A stretch of DNA of 64,000 bases from Sycobia sp. Sy_11. Its lineage: Eukaryota > Arthropoda > Insecta > Hymenoptera > Epichrysomallidae. Shown piece by piece: positions 1 to 13,590 of this stretch. The stretch spans positions 2,332,001 through 2,396,000 of the forward strand of contig JACCIC010000003.1 in assembly GCA_018907035.1 (NCBI GenBank), written 5' to 3'. Within the stretch, counting starts at the first letter, position 1, and each line of letters opens with the position of its first letter. The translations under genes and the position numbers were made by a program. The notes beneath the pieces are model-generated. The model saw only the letters and a list, made by a program, of their open reading frames with translations, was not told where the DNA came from and searched no databases.

Positions 1-81
1 AAACAACTTTGTTAGGTTCATATATTATAATCTTAGGTGTATCAGCATGGATAGTAGATAGGTAAAGATAGAGAAAAAATC

Positions 82-85
<4 letters not shown>

Positions 86-117
<32 letters not shown>
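86..117. repeat. (GA)n microsatellite
   Basis: Uninterrupted GA repeat of about 32 bp. Confidence 0.95.
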
Positions 118-118
<1 letters not shown>

Positions 119-335
119 GTAGATAAAGACATACAGGATTATACGTTCTGCCACGTCCCTTTACCTCATCACATAGAATGAGAAATCCATGAAAAACATA
201 TACATATATAAATATATGCATATCCCCTCTTGGGTTGCAAAAGACGCGTAAGTGACTCGGGATGCTGACTGGGTCGCGGTCGAAAGTACCGTCGCGTTGG
301 AGTCGCCGAGAGCAATGAAAATGATTAAGCATACA

Positions 336-336
<1 letters not shown>

Positions 337-376
<40 letters not shown>

Positions 377-384
377 GGTGGGTG
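337..384. repeat. (TG)n then (GGGT)n microsatellite
   Basis: About 16 TG units pass into four GGGT units. The G-rich strand could form G-quadruplex or Z-DNA structures. Confidence 0.95.
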
Positions 385-2440
385 TGGGTGTGTATGTGTG
401 TATGATCCAAATTGAACGAGATACTCTGGCCCCTACCTATCTAATCCAATGCTAAAGGCAAAACAGGAGGCAATGGTTCTGGGATCCGAAAGCTCGTCGC
501 TGCTACGTTTGAATAATAAGTAGGGCGGGGAGGACTATAGGAGACATCGACCGCCAAAAGTCGAGATGTGGATTTGCTAATTGTCAACGGAATTTAAAGG
601 ATTATTCATCTGGATTAGAGGTGGGAGGAGGGCTAGGATTTTTAGTTTGTAGCTTATGTAAAAAGAAGGATTACGCTTTTTGTTGTGAGCAAATAATCAT
701 AACGCGATTTTTATTGTAAAATATTTTCTTTAATTGGCATAATAAATTAGTCTGTGGACTTTAATCCATTTTGACCTAAAATAATCGATTTGATCATTAG
801 TTTTCAACAGCGTATTATAATTCATTTGCAAAATGTGTTTTCGCTTCTTTCTTAATTTTACAACTAATCATTTGTATATTAGGATATTGTCTTAGAATTA
901 AAAAAATTGATAATAATACTTAGTTCAACATTAATAATAAAAACGGTCGTTTTGACTTGAAGTGGATTCACGTATGCTAACATTACTGTTGCGTGTTAAT
1001 CTTTTACCTGGCTTGAATATACACGGACTGCTTTTCGTTCAACAGGTAGTCAAAGAGCGCAGTATAATTTCAGTATTTACGAAGATACGTTTCAGCTCGT
1101 TAATCTTAAAACAGCTTTTACGTTAACCCAATTTGAACATGAATGGGTCTTACGCGAAAGTAGTGAGCAGAGATACGATCATTAGACCAGTTCATATTGG
1201 CGAGGTGAAAAAGTTATCCTACAGAATCACAGAACGCCAGCCAAGAGCTTCATTGTTGTCATTTGTCTTCTGCTTCGCAGTTACACAGTTATCCCTGCTA
1301 ATAAGATCTGTCCACGGGGACTTAAACTTTTTAGGGACCTTAGAACTTCCGCCCCTTCGCCTCATCCACAATGGCACATTATAACCCCGCTCGAATATCC
1401 AAAAGCCGAAGAATACAGCAATTTCGCAACTTACTGGAACTTCTGTTAATTACAGCCGAAGAGACTCCGCAGAAGCGGTGGAACCTGCTCGGAACTTCTC
1501 GGAAGGTCGTTCATTTTTGCTCGCTCTTATACGGAAGTCAGCCGTCGAGCGATAAATAAGCGGGACAATGCCGGGAAGTCGGCGGTGGCGGCACGCGCTC
1601 GCGCGCTGCAGATCTCATTAGCCGTCGAGTATGCCTCGGGAGTCGTGGTCGAGCGTGTAAAAAAAAGGGTGACAAATTTCCGACGGAGCGTTTGCGATTA
1701 TCTTAGCGGACGGAAATATTTTTTTCATACTCTCATTGTACAGAACGGCCTAGGGGGGGGGAGGTGTGTTTCAAAATTTTATAAGCGATGTTGTTACTAA
1801 GTCGAGCGCGCGCGAGCAGTTTAGAATTCGTGAAGTTGAGAATTTATACCTTTCCCTGGGACAATAGCGGCAGATTATTTGATTACGTTAAATTTGTAAC
1901 TGTAAGTAGGTAACGGGCTTGTTTGCATTATTTTTAGACAGAATATGTATTCACAAACAGCAGTTGAAGATCTTTCATTTTGCTTTATAAAATGGCGACA
2001 ACAATTGAAATGTAATAATCGTTCCAATAAATGAACAAATCCCGTATCTTTAATAAATATCCATAAGTGGCTGTAAATTAATTTTAGATGACTTTTTATA
2101 AAATTTACATATATTTGATATTACTAAGATAAAATAATACTACAATATAATCTAGTTAAAACATTAAAAATATACTGCATAAGCTAACTATTTACTAAAT
2201 CATTTACTTTAACAGTACAGCTATAAAGTACTTTTACATGAAAAAATCATAATTACAATCAATAAAGAAGTCTCAAATATGCTGTGTTCCTATTGTCTTA
2301 GATATCTCTTAAATTCATCAATGCTTATTTTTAATGTGTAACAAATCCCAGTCATAATTTCTCAATCATTAATATTTCAAGGTTATTATTATTATTCTGT
2401 TCAATTTCTTGCAATTTCTAAAAGGAAAATAAATAATACA

Positions 2441-3689
2441 GGCACATTTATGCGATCTCGAGTGAAGCGACGCCGAAACGTACGTTTTTAGGAGCAAAGT
2501 ACCCACCTGTCGATCGGCGAACAGAATAGACAAAGCTCAATTTTTGCAAAAAAAAAAAAGAAAGAAAGAAACTATCTCCTAAATCGCTCATATTTCGCAC
2601 AAAGGCGCCGGTCGACTGAGTGCACAGCGGTGAAAAAAAGCTGCTTGGGCGCAAGCGATGAAGACTGGAGGCGCGGGAATAGGGAGCCGAGGCTCTCGCG
2701 TACCGCCAAGGGAATAAGCGAGGAGAGCGAGGCCGGGAGCCGCAATAAAAGAAAATAAGCGACGCGCGCCGTTCGGAATGAAAACTTTGCCAATAAAAGC
2801 GAAAATTCATCAAAGTGCCGAGGGCGCGCGTACGCGCGCGGCCTTGCGTTTCAATAAAAACGGAGGTGGCGCGCGCGCGTACTCATCCGTTCTACGGCGC
2901 GACGCGCGCACGAATTTTTTATTCGACGCACGGGCTTATCAATTACACTGGTTAACAAAAAGTAGTTTGAGCCTGGGATACGACTTTACTCTTTCTTCTG
3001 GTACTTGTAAACGTTGAATGTAAATCCATTCTAATGTCTGCTTGTACTCAGCAATGACGGAACTACGAAAGAAAACCATAATGTGTCTAAAAATTATTTT
3101 ATTTATTGCAAAATCTCTTCTTTCACCTTCTTACTTTTGTTAATCAAGTTATAAACAAAATTTCAATACTATTGATTATCAATTAAATTTATCGTTAAGG
3201 GTGTACTTTATTGATGTTCTTATGTTACTACGGATGAGAAATTCTACTACTATATATTATAGTTATTTATTTAAAGAGTTAAAAAAATTCTTATTACAAT
3301 AATCTCGACACAAAGAAATAATATATATAAGAACTATATCGAGAATTTTTGGATGAGTAAAAAGATAGGTAATAAAGAATTAATCCGTAATTATAATATT
3401 ACATCATTATAAGACTCACATGCGCAAATTCGCAGTTCGGAATTTGGAATCTTAAATCTGTTTTCGTGGCGGACAATTCCCTCACTTTATCCCGAAAATA
3501 TGCGCTTGCAAAGATTGTCCCCTACGTAGGTGCATAGGGGATAGGCGAGGGAAGGCATAAGTTCAGAAATCTCCCGAGGGACTCGAACAGCCGAAATTAT
3601 GAAGTCCCTAAAAGAAGAAGTGCAGGGGCGACGAGCGGCCGAGCACAGCGCACTCGCCATACCCGTTTCTTCGTCCGGCGTCCCGTAAC
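2441..3689. other. CpG-rich block (2441-2940) then AT-rich non-coding DNA
   Basis: 2441-2940 is dense in CGCG motifs (for example GCGCGCGTACGCGCGCG near 2824). From 2941 to 3420 the DNA is AT-rich and without signals, then a mixed patch leads into the next (CT)n tract. No gene is supported. Confidence 0.5.
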
Positions 3690-3747
3690 AAAGTGTTTCC
3701 ACCGGGCCGTTATCATCTCTTTCCGGCCCCGAGGACAGCGACTTTCA

Positions 3748-3754
<7 letters not shown>

Positions 3755-3798
<44 letters not shown>
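3755..3798. repeat. (CT)n microsatellite
   Basis: About 44 bp of CT repeat, followed by imperfect CT-rich sequence to about 3870. Confidence 0.95.
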
Positions 3799-3807
<9 letters not shown>

Positions 3808-3899
3808 GCTCTCCCTATAACTCTTTCTCTCGCTCTCTCCCTCTCTCGCTCTCCCACTCTTGCTCTCCCTCTGCCTACCCTGTATATGTCTATACAAGC

Positions 3900-4499
3900 G
3901 GCCCCGCAGCCATGCCCGACAGAAGGAAAAAAGGCAAAAGGTAACGGGGATTAATGGTCCGGCGTATCAGGCGCGGCGGGCGATAAAATATCGCGTACTC
4001 TCCCCGCCTCACCAGCGCGACGAGGAAAGAACCCAAAGGAAAACGTAGAAATCTCCGGTATGCCCACCTCCTCGCTCCTCTTTTCTCCCTCTTTCTCTCG
4101 CGGTCTCTCGCTATCTCTCGATCCCGCAGAGTCCTTGGACGCGCTGGAATTCGCAAGACTGACCGGCGCAACGAGTGCGGAATCGACCTCTGTCTCCCTC
4201 GACTATCCCCCCCCTCCCCATTAAAGCCGAACGGCGCGACAGACGGCAAAGAGCGACGTTGACAACGTCGGCGGTGCGAAGAGTAAAAAAGTGACAACTT
4301 CCGGCCAAGAAATTAACTCCGAGCGCGCGCTAGATGTACAGGGAGTTCTCACCGAGGGATTGACTAACAGCGTGGCCGACCGATGCGCGACTCGCACTAC
4401 TGGAGCGGCCGAGCAGGTGACTGTCGGCTCGGAAGCGGATGAATGTGCGTGAAGAACGGCGCTGACGACGAAATACGTTAGGCGAGAGCAGAGCCTCAG
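3900..4499 (+). promoter_or_regulatory. CpG-rich block ending in a splice donor; possible non-coding 5' exon
   Basis: GC- and CpG-rich sequence without a convincing frame runs to CAG followed by GTAAGG at 4500, a near-consensus donor. The pattern of a CpG-rich stretch ended by a strong donor is typical of a 5' UTR exon. No TATA box is evident and no downstream exon was found. Confidence 0.2.
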
Positions 4500-4573
4500 G
4501 TAAGGACGGGAAGGAGAGATGCAGAAGTTCCAGAAATATATACAGGACGGAAATTTGTCATTTCTGCGGCGCG

Positions 4574-4578
<5 letters not shown>

Positions 4579-4617
<39 letters not shown>
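4579..4617. repeat. (CT)n microsatellite
   Basis: About 39 bp of CT repeat directly after the candidate 5' exon block. Confidence 0.95.
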
Positions 4618-4619
<2 letters not shown>

Positions 4620-6695
4620 ATCTCCCTCTATCTTTTTCTCTTTCTCTCAGTCTACCTTCCTATGTGTTTCTTTCTGAAAACGCGCTTTTTCTCGGGAGAG
4701 AACGCAGATTTATACTTCTGTTCCGCTCTCAGCGGGCCGCGGGGCTCTATTTCCTTTTATCATTTTCCCAACCCAGACCCCCTGCCCGTCTATCCCGCCC
4801 CTTTACCGCATTCCCAAGCGTTTGAACGCGCGCAGCCCACCGCACTTTCTTCGGCCGCGGACCGAGATGTATATAAATCAACGAAGCAGAGCGATTTTAC
4901 CGAGCTTACGCGTGGGCTTCCTCGTGTATGCGGATGCGGAACAGAGTATAGGGGAGAGAGAGAGAGAAAGAAGGAGAGAGAATATAAACGCGAGTATACA
5001 TTATAACAGAGCCACTAACTTCTCTCGGTGGGGGATTATTTTTATGAGCTTTGTTTTCTTATATATATATATATATATATATATATCTACCGTCCATAGC
5101 GAAGTCCTGGGGAATAAGTGGACAATTAATTTTCTGATTTACGAAGAAGGATGAGGGTATTATCAACGGTCAATGGTTTCTTTTTCTTTCCTTCAACGTT
5201 TCCTACGTAGAATATCCTTCGACAATTATGAGTTTGCCTTAAAGTTTAATGATTACAAGTAAACGAGACGGAGTTTCCACGAGTGTTTACATTTTTAGTG
5301 GCCGTAAATTAACGTCAGCAGTTGAAGGAAGATATGTTGTAAATGTTACAAATGGGAGCCGCTGCTGCTGCAGGAGGGAAACTTTATGAAAACACTTTTA
5401 TCCCGAAACGAGGAAGTCAAAAAGTGAATTTTGTTAATGATCCTTCGCAATGCTCGAGTGTACTTGAAAAACGTCTCGAACTATTTTAACGAGCAAGATT
5501 TTTTTCTTTCATACATATATATATATATGTATGTATGTATTACCGTGATGATCTCAAAGTTATTTTTAGCTTTACCATTTCACTTTTTTTTAATATTCAA
5601 GTTGACGCTAGTTAGATATTTTATCGATTCTTTTGATATATCTATTACATTTTGTATTTATTTGTGTCACTAGCAATGTTGAAATTCCATATATTTTAAT
5701 ATCAAGTTGATGGCCTGATTCTCAAATTCTACCAACAATGAGTTCGACTTGAATACATTTTATTTTAGGATATCCCTTTGACGAGATATCTATTCGAGCG
5801 TATGCGTTTATTACGAGTTCGACCGAGTCTGAATACATAATCCTATAGAAATAATAATGTTATGCAAATGCGATCGTTCGAAATATGCCAAAGGTCAAAT
5901 AAACTGCACTATGCAGCATTTGCAATAGTTCATCTGTGAATGTCACTAAGTCAACATGGTCAGGATATTTGTATTTTTTTATAATATATTCGATCCATGA
6001 GTATTTGAATTTGTAATGACAATCTTATATACAAGTCGCTTTTTATTTATTAATTTAATTTTGAGATATTGTCGTGCGTTTGTGATTAATCTTGTTTAAT
6101 TTTCACTGTATTTATCTTGCTCAATTTTCAAGTATTTAAAAATAATTAATTACTAACTTATAAAAGAAAAAGAACCGTTTATTTTATATAATAATTATTA
6201 TATGAAATTAAATACTAGTCTCCACATATATATGTATATATAATTTCTAATAACTTGGTATGAAATATAATTAATTCAATCTCAGATAGATAAAATAAGC
6301 CAAATCTACATGTACAAATCACTAATTTAAAATATCCTGACTCGCCTGCAAAAAAATTAAGAATTTATAATTAATCTTCTCGAAAAGGTCTGTTTCATAT
6401 ACTAAATCATTTTACAAATTAAGAAATCTTTTAAACATACAGAAATGAATAATTAAATTTTCGTAATTACAAGGATATTATATTTAAAGAATTTAATATC
6501 ATAATAATTATAGTAATAACAATATTAATAATAATAATAATTCTATGATTCATACTTTCTATCGTGCAAATACAGAAACGAACCAAATATTGTAAGGTAC
6601 ATTAAGATTATCATTATTTCTAATTTTCTATAAAAGATCTACTACGCATTTTCTCAAATAAAATGTACGTACGGGTAATGCCCGACCATGCCTAA

Positions 6696-6699
<4 letters not shown>
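4620..6699. other. Non-coding; GC-mixed then AT-rich, with (TA)n at 5060-5087
   Basis: 4660-5020 is mildly GC-rich with a GA-rich run near 4950-4980. A (TA)n tract follows at 5060-5087. From 5450 to 6690 the DNA is AT-rich with short TA runs and no recognisable exon. Confidence 0.6.

Positions 6700-6774
<75 letters not shown>
6700..6774. repeat. (CT)n microsatellite with one interruption
   Basis: About 75 bp of CT repeat with a single G interruption near 6736. Confidence 0.95.
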
Positions 6775-6777
<3 letters not shown>

Positions 6778-7019
6778 CATAGATCGTGCGATCCTTCTTT
6801 CAAAACGAGCCACGAAATTCAAAGCAAACATCAGCAATAATAAACAAACAGGGCGACGGTTCACCGTGTAACCGAGCCTTTCCTTTCAAAAAGAAAGAAA
6901 GAGGGATAGAAAGAGAGTAAAAGCGGAAAGGACGAGTTAAAAAAAAAGGATAGGAAATATGAAGCCGGGTCTTCAACTCGTTTCGAAATACACGCTGCTC
7001 TGAATAATATTTGCATTCA

Positions 7020-7162
7020 CCCCTTCCTCCCTTTCCACTCGTTCCCCCGGGAGAGGAATCGCGGCGGCAGTTTGACTCTTGACTGAAGAGTGCCGACTAG
7101 TTCACGAGCTAACGCGGATCGGCCGCGCTGCAGCGGCGGTGACTGCAGCACTGGAGACTCCG

Positions 7163-7197
<35 letters not shown>

Positions 7198-7305
7198 TCT
7201 CAGGAGTCTGATGGAATTCGTCCGAGCAGACCCCTTCTCGGTGTAGAAACTCCGAAGTAACCCCTCCTCCGCCCTCTTTGTCTTTGCCGCGTGTGCGCTC
7301 TACAT

Positions 7306-7346
<41 letters not shown>

Positions 7347-7900
7347 GTCTTCTCCACCCACCCTCGTACAACCCTACACGATACTCTTTAACTCTCTCGT
7401 GCGCGTACAGCCACCACCACAGGCACTCCTGTAGTTTTTCCCGCTTCTTCCTCCGGCCCGCTGGCTCCCTATTAGTGACGACGCTTTTCCGGCTTCGAGA
7501 AAAAATACGGAGGGCTGCGAACCTTGAGAGCGGTCGCGGGAAAAGGCCGAAAAATACCAGAAGCGCCTGCGCGGGCTCAAGGGGGCTCGCAGCGCGCGGC
7601 CGACTGATTTGTTTAATCGGGTCGCCCTTGTATTATACCGAAATCCACTCGCCGCCCCCCCCTCTTCTACTTCGTCCTCGCCGCGCGCAATCTACTCGAC
7701 AGTGGGTTGAAAGAGGGGGGCTCTACGTCGATATCATTAATTCGAGTCTGTGCCTGCCGCGCGAGCTGCAATTCAAGGCGTCAGTTTCAAACTTTAGAGC
7801 TTCGTTCGTTCGTTCGTTCGTTCGTTCGTTCATTATCCGGCTGGAATTTCAAGGAATTGTAGATCGCGACCGCTGCCGCGAACATTCGGTTACGTTCGGC
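7020..7900. other. CpG-rich block with two (CT)n tracts and a (TTCG)n tract
   Basis: GC-rich DNA holds CT repeats at 7162-7198 and 7306-7340 and a (TTCG)n tetranucleotide run at 7801-7831. The long plus-strand frame across it encodes a repetitive RSFVRSFVRSF stretch from the tetranucleotide and is not a credible protein. Confidence 0.6.
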
Positions 7901-10900
7901 AAGCTAGATTTTTTTTTTTTTTATATACTTATTGTTCGAGTGCATTGGCTGCCTGACCTACTTCGATGGAAATATGCCACATATCCGTAAAGCCCTAGTA
8001 AAATACGATATTTTTTTCAGTAGATTAAGTAAACTATTGCTGTTGTACGTCTGTGCATCAAAATAGATACGGATATATTTATACGACCTCTATTACCTTA
8101 ACTTTTATAAAATAAATATGTAAGGTTATATAATATTTTATAGCTCTAAAAAAATTTAAAGCAAAACTAAAAAATTTGTACGAAACTGTACGTTCAATCA
8201 AGATGGTTTTATTCCAAAATTAATAACAACAATGTATTTCCATTCTCAGCGGCGAGTCTCTATTACTTTAGGTTCGGAACGAATATGTCGAGCAAAGGAA
8301 ATGTTTACTTCTCGTCAAGTTTTTATCGTTACTAAAACATAACCTCCTACAAATACAAAAATATCTTTTATAAATCATAGCAGTATACTGTTTCAAATAA
8401 ATTATGTTCTATCAAAATCAGATACTCCTTTTGAATTTGTACTGTATCTAATACAAAAAGAAATTGTAATATATTTGAAACATTTTTATTTTGTCTTACC
8501 ATGTTTTACTATTGCACAAGATGATTTTTCCTTATTACAATTTTACTTTTTCTTTTACAATCCAGAAAAAAAAACCTTTTAGTCCTAGATCGATCATTAG
8601 AAGGCACAATTAATCGGATGGATCGGACGATGTTTGAAAAAAAGGTCACGTACAGCAATGATTTGTACGTATCGATTACGCAAGCTTTATCGCTTTTCGG
8701 TCGAACGGAAAATTATTTTGACTTTCGAGGCTACGTCTCGAACGTGGCAAAGAGGAGAGAAAAAAGAGGAAGAAACGGGCAGGGGTAGATGAAACGTCGG
8801 GGAAAGGATCGCCGAGAGGTGCTTTTAAAAGCGGGAGCGTTAATTCTTTTCCTCCGCTCTTTTTCCCCTCTTTCTTGTACATTTTACGTTCGCCTTTTTC
8901 AAGCACTTCAAACCGCCGCGCCGGGCGCGCGCACGCGCCCACTTCGAGGAAAAGGCCGGAGTAGGACTCCTGAGGTCTCAGGCGAAAAGTACCTAGATTT
9001 TTACACGGTCGCGTCTTTTTTTTCCACCTCTGTCCTATCTTTGTTTCCGGTTTTGTTTGTCTTTATTTTTATTCCTTTTTTGCCGGACAAAAATATACAG
9101 AGTGAATAAAGGTAGGGAAATTTACCCAGTACTATATGCGTTATTACACTTTTCTCTTTGTACTTGTTTATTTTATTTTCTTTTTTTTTATTTTCTTTTT
9201 TTTTGGAGATCCCCCTCTTTTTATAATAGCAGCAGCTGAGAGCAAGATAAAAGAATGAATATTTTTTTCACATGCGAGAGTACATTTAGCTTTTGGAGGG
9301 AAGGATGGAAGGGTCGGATAGAGAGTGCAGGCATTTACCATCACGTTCGCTTAAACGGAGCTTGTTATATTAAATGTCCCGTGGTTCCATTTAGTGTTTC
9401 TTCTCATAAAAAAAAAGTTTGACAACAATAATAATAGCAGATGAACCTATATTTGTTTAAACTTTTATCCAGATGAAATCAAATCATAATAAAATAGAGT
9501 TGGTAATTGTAGTAAAGCAAAACCATAATTCAGTGATACGGCCGCTTACTCAGTTTCCTAGTCAGCGACACAATTGAAAACGAACAAAGCAACGTAAAAA
9601 TCAATAAATACGAATCAAAATAGAATCAAATTAGAGAAAATTCTTGACGATTTGATAAATTAATATATCAACTGGAAATTACGTTTAAGTGCCAAACTGT
9701 AGTACAAGAAATATAATCCATCGTAAACTGTTCTGCAAGTAATATAAAATACATAAAGATCCACAATTATACGGTGTACCAGGCATATGCGTGTACCTGA
9801 TGTTCGCTTAAATATCAAAACTACGTGTGTAAGCGATACCTGTCGTTATCGATGATCTTAATCTCCGCGATCATAACGACCACCAGGCGAGGTTAAACAA
9901 AATATATTCTTCTCGTAATTATTATAAAATTTCCGAAAAACATTTTGTGTAGTTTTCGAATAGAAATTAGTATAAGTCAGATCACAGAACGATATTTTAT
10001 GGTCATTTCTTATAATGTATTATAGTCATTTCTATACAAAATCTATCTCAAACGTTAATTTTCTACTCTACTATTCTAGTTCAAGTACACATTTTTAATA
10101 ATATGAACAATCAAGTAAATAAAATATATGTAAATATTAATATAAACCTAAGAGATATTGGCACGATCTCTTATAGATTTTAATAGAGGTTCAAACTCGA
10201 ATATTAACAAAATTTTGCTTAAAAATCAGTTCTCGTTACATTGACAAAAGAATTATTAATAATATATATAGAGTATTAGTGAATATCTACCATTCATTCA
10301 ATTTATTGTACAAATTCACTTTACTTTTCTGATTAAGAAAGATATTTGATGTATCATGCCTCATAAATTTATTGTGTTGGTTACTAAATGCATAGATAAA
10401 ATTATTTATTATCAATTCCCCGCGTCAGTATTATTGCAGGTACTAAATTCAATGGTTCAATAAATTTAAGAGTAAGGACAAGAATCGATTTATCCCGATG
10501 AATAAATTTATTATAATTAAAGATTTCAATGAAGGAACATTACAGATTTATTATGCGACATCTATAATTCTAATCAATATTACATGGAACAATTAATTTA
10601 GCTTTAGATTATTGAATCCGCTATTTTATCGAAACCACGCGCTATCGTATTAAAGCAGGCCGTGCTCTATATAATTTCTTCAATATGGTTTAATAATACA
10701 TTTCAAAAGAACTGTCACCTTAAAAATAGTAGCTTCAAGTTGGTATGTCTCCCGATATTTATATTATTCGATTTGTTTTCTATCCTGGCATCGAGCGAAA
10801 ATATAGATAAAAATACCTCCAAGTTCGAACACTAAAAGTTTTACTCCGGTTTTTACGTTCTTTTTTCTTCTTTTTTTTCACCACACGTATGTCAATGCGT

Positions 10901-11940
10901 TTGCCTTTTGCCCATTTTTGACGGATAACGTGCATTTTCGAAAAAGCTCGCTTCACATGCCCTTGTACATCGCGAGCTATTCCCGCCTCAACGAGAATAT
11001 CTAAAAATTATACAATGAAAATTTACAGCCGCCAATATTTTCGAACTTCGAGGAGGTCGGACTTACCAAAGAGCTTCTCTCACTCGCCTGCTCCAAAAAA
11101 TTCTCTTGCCTTCCGTTAGTTTCTTTTTACTTCGTGTTTTCTTTTTATTCTTACTCGCTTCAATATTAATATCGCCCGAGGCTTTTACGAAATTGCATTT
11201 TGATAACATCATAACAGATATTTGCGAGTATTTATTATATTATCTTTTATTAAGTAGAATTTATCGATCTAATGATGATTATGCATAAACCAACGGTATG
11301 AATTTCGCCGTGCGCCCCGTTAATGACGAGTATAAAGTCCATAAGTTTACTGTTATAGGGCTCAATTCGGAAACATACTACGTTTACATACGAAATATTG
11401 CATTACGGTCCTTCGTCGATAAGTTAGATAATTTGCATAATAAGCAGCAATTGCCTGTAATTCAGCTACACTAATTACTCGATGTACAGTTTGAACGTTA
11501 TATAAACATTAGCAAATTAATGCATAATTAAAAGCAAGCAGAATTTTTCAGAAAATTGATAGGCGCACAGACACACATCATACAAAAATATGTTTGACTA
11601 TTATTTTATTATCGATACAGCGAGCATTTTGTTCTACTTAATTTTATACATCGTACACGCGTTTCACGAGGAGCGATACCAATGCATGTCGAGCGAGATA
11701 TACGAAGCCTGCTTTTTTCATTCAAAAACCTATAGTCGATGGATATTTGCAACTGTGCAATCAACTCGCAATGCCTGATATGCTCGGTTCACGGTATGAG
11801 CTATTTTCCATGTTTACTTTGTGCGGTTCGTACGGGAGAATACAATAATATTTCCTTCTTATTATCGTTTATCGAGATCCTCGTTAATGCGATGCACCTC
11901 GTTCATATAATGCCGTGCTATATACGTGGATGCTTATGAT
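7901..11940. other. Non-coding; mostly AT-rich
   Basis: AT-rich DNA carries one small CpG patch near 8780-8960 and poly-T runs near 9010-9210. Frames are short and poor in sequence complexity. Nothing recognisable. Confidence 0.6.
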
Positions 11941-11947
11941 CTGTGGT

Positions 11948-11994
11948 TGTGTGTCTGTGTGTGTGTGTGTGTGTGCGTGTGCGCGCGCGCGTGT
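11948..11994. repeat. (TG)n passing into (CG)n
   Basis: TG repeat followed by GCGCGCGCGC, an alternating purine-pyrimidine run prone to Z-DNA. Confidence 0.9.
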
Positions 11995-12758
11995 AGGGAA
12001 GGGGTGGGGCGCAAAAATCAACAATTCATTAGACGCACGCCTCTACACAGGCGCAACGTTTTATATGCCAAGAATTCGCGTGGAGCACGGTGCCAAAAGA
12101 GCCTCGACCGCGAACAAATGCAAAGTGGATTTTTTTTCTTAATAATAAACTTTTTAATTAAGTTACGTAATGGCAAAGTTTTTTCATTAATTTTTTGAGC
12201 GACGCTACTCGAACTTTTTGCATTTAAATAGAGGACGGTCCTTTGAAAGGCTGATCGGGGCGAATGGAAAAATAAAAAGGCAAACGACTGTATAATTATG
12301 AGAGAAAATAACGATAAAAATTAAAAGCATCGTTTGATCAAAGAGGGGACTAAAAATAGTGCGTCAAACGTAAGGGCTCTCTAATTATTCTTGGCGAATC
12401 TAATTAACAGAGACCCTCGAAAGCACTCGAGTATTAAAGTACTGTGATTTATAAAATATCGGGGATGAAAAGTTGACATTTCTTTTTCAGAGCAATGTTA
12501 AACCAGCTTCTATTTCAAGGTCGACGTGGTATATCCTACGATTCTTTTACCTAAGTACTTTATATGCATCGTATTATTAAATCAGAAGTAAAAAATATAA
12601 TAAAAGCTTACAAATATCGAATTAAACGTTTAATGTACTGAAGTGATGAATATAATACAAATTACAATGTAATAATGTGTTTAACAAAGCATTACGCGAA
12701 AAAGCTGAACATTGAAAGAAACATGTTATAATGCATAGCATAAAATGTTAACACACAA

Positions 12759-12761
<3 letters not shown>
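11995..12761. other. Non-coding AT-rich stretch
   Basis: No exon, RNA gene or repeat of note is seen between the (TG)n and (CA)n tracts. Confidence 0.5.

Positions 12762-12800
<39 letters not shown>
12762..12800. repeat. (CA)n microsatellite
   Basis: About 39 bp of CA repeat. Confidence 0.95.
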
Positions 12801-12803
<3 letters not shown>

Positions 12804-12974
12804 CACGCACTCATAAAGTTGAAATGAGACGAATGTTACTTAATTTCACTTCTATCATAAAAGCCTAATTCATATTTGAGCATTAATTCTTGATATTATT
12901 ATCTGGACACTGTTACCTAAATTCTATAAAACAAGCTCACGTGTAGTTGGATTTCACCGAGCTAAATCCCTCCT

Positions 12975-12984
12975 CCTCTCTCTA

Positions 12985-13034
<50 letters not shown>

Positions 13035-13590
13035 AACCGTGGTGCGAGAGCAGAATGTAATCCTGTCTTAATGCGAATACTCGAGCAATAAAAAGCCAAG
13101 AGACGCGACAGCGGTAGCCCTCGTACACGATCACTTTTGCCGAGATGCAAAGCGGCAGGGGGAGGAAAGGCGCTCCCGGGGGCTGCAGGGCACGCGCGAC
13201 GAAAAGGAGCCAGGAGAAGTACGGGGCGAGGGGAGGTTCGGTGTGCAGGAGAGAGAAAAAGAGTCGAAGAGAAGATGCTCCCGTCTACGTGGCTCGAAAC
13301 GTATTTCGACTCGAGTCGACTTTCAAGCCTGTAAAGAAAGAGTGGGAGAGATATAGCGAGGGCGACTCGAATGTATCTAAGGACGAAAAGAGAAAGTAGG
13401 ATAGATACAGTAACGGAGACAGAGAGATAAAGAAAGAGAGAGAGAGGGATAATGGAAGAGAGACAGAAAGCGATTCCGTAATATCGGATTACTCTTTCCT
13501 CTTTGTAGCCTGTCCCTATCTCAGGCATATTGCTAGTTCTTGCAGTCGAAAGAGAATGGAAGAGGAAGAGAGAGAGAGAGAGAGAGAGAG
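12975..13590. repeat. Segment bounded by (CT)n and (GA)n tracts
   Basis: A (CT)n run at 12975-13029 and a (GA)n run at 13568-13590 (with further GA-rich sequence at 13425-13450) flank about 540 bp of CpG- and purine-rich DNA. The tracts are in opposite orientation and could pair. Long frames here are low-complexity. Confidence 0.8.

Larger units (their letters stand above)
1..2440. other. Non-coding; mixed composition
   Basis: The left end holds a (GA)n tract, a (TG)n tract and moderately GC-rich patches (about 1370-1830). AT-rich DNA lies between them and after 1.83 kb. Frames of up to about 120 codons are microsatellite read-through or unremarkable. No exon is recognised. Confidence 0.6.

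Noticed and set aside
12962..13528. 188-codon minus-strand frame
   Set aside because: Repeat-derived ends and a compositionally biased middle; no domain or splice context.
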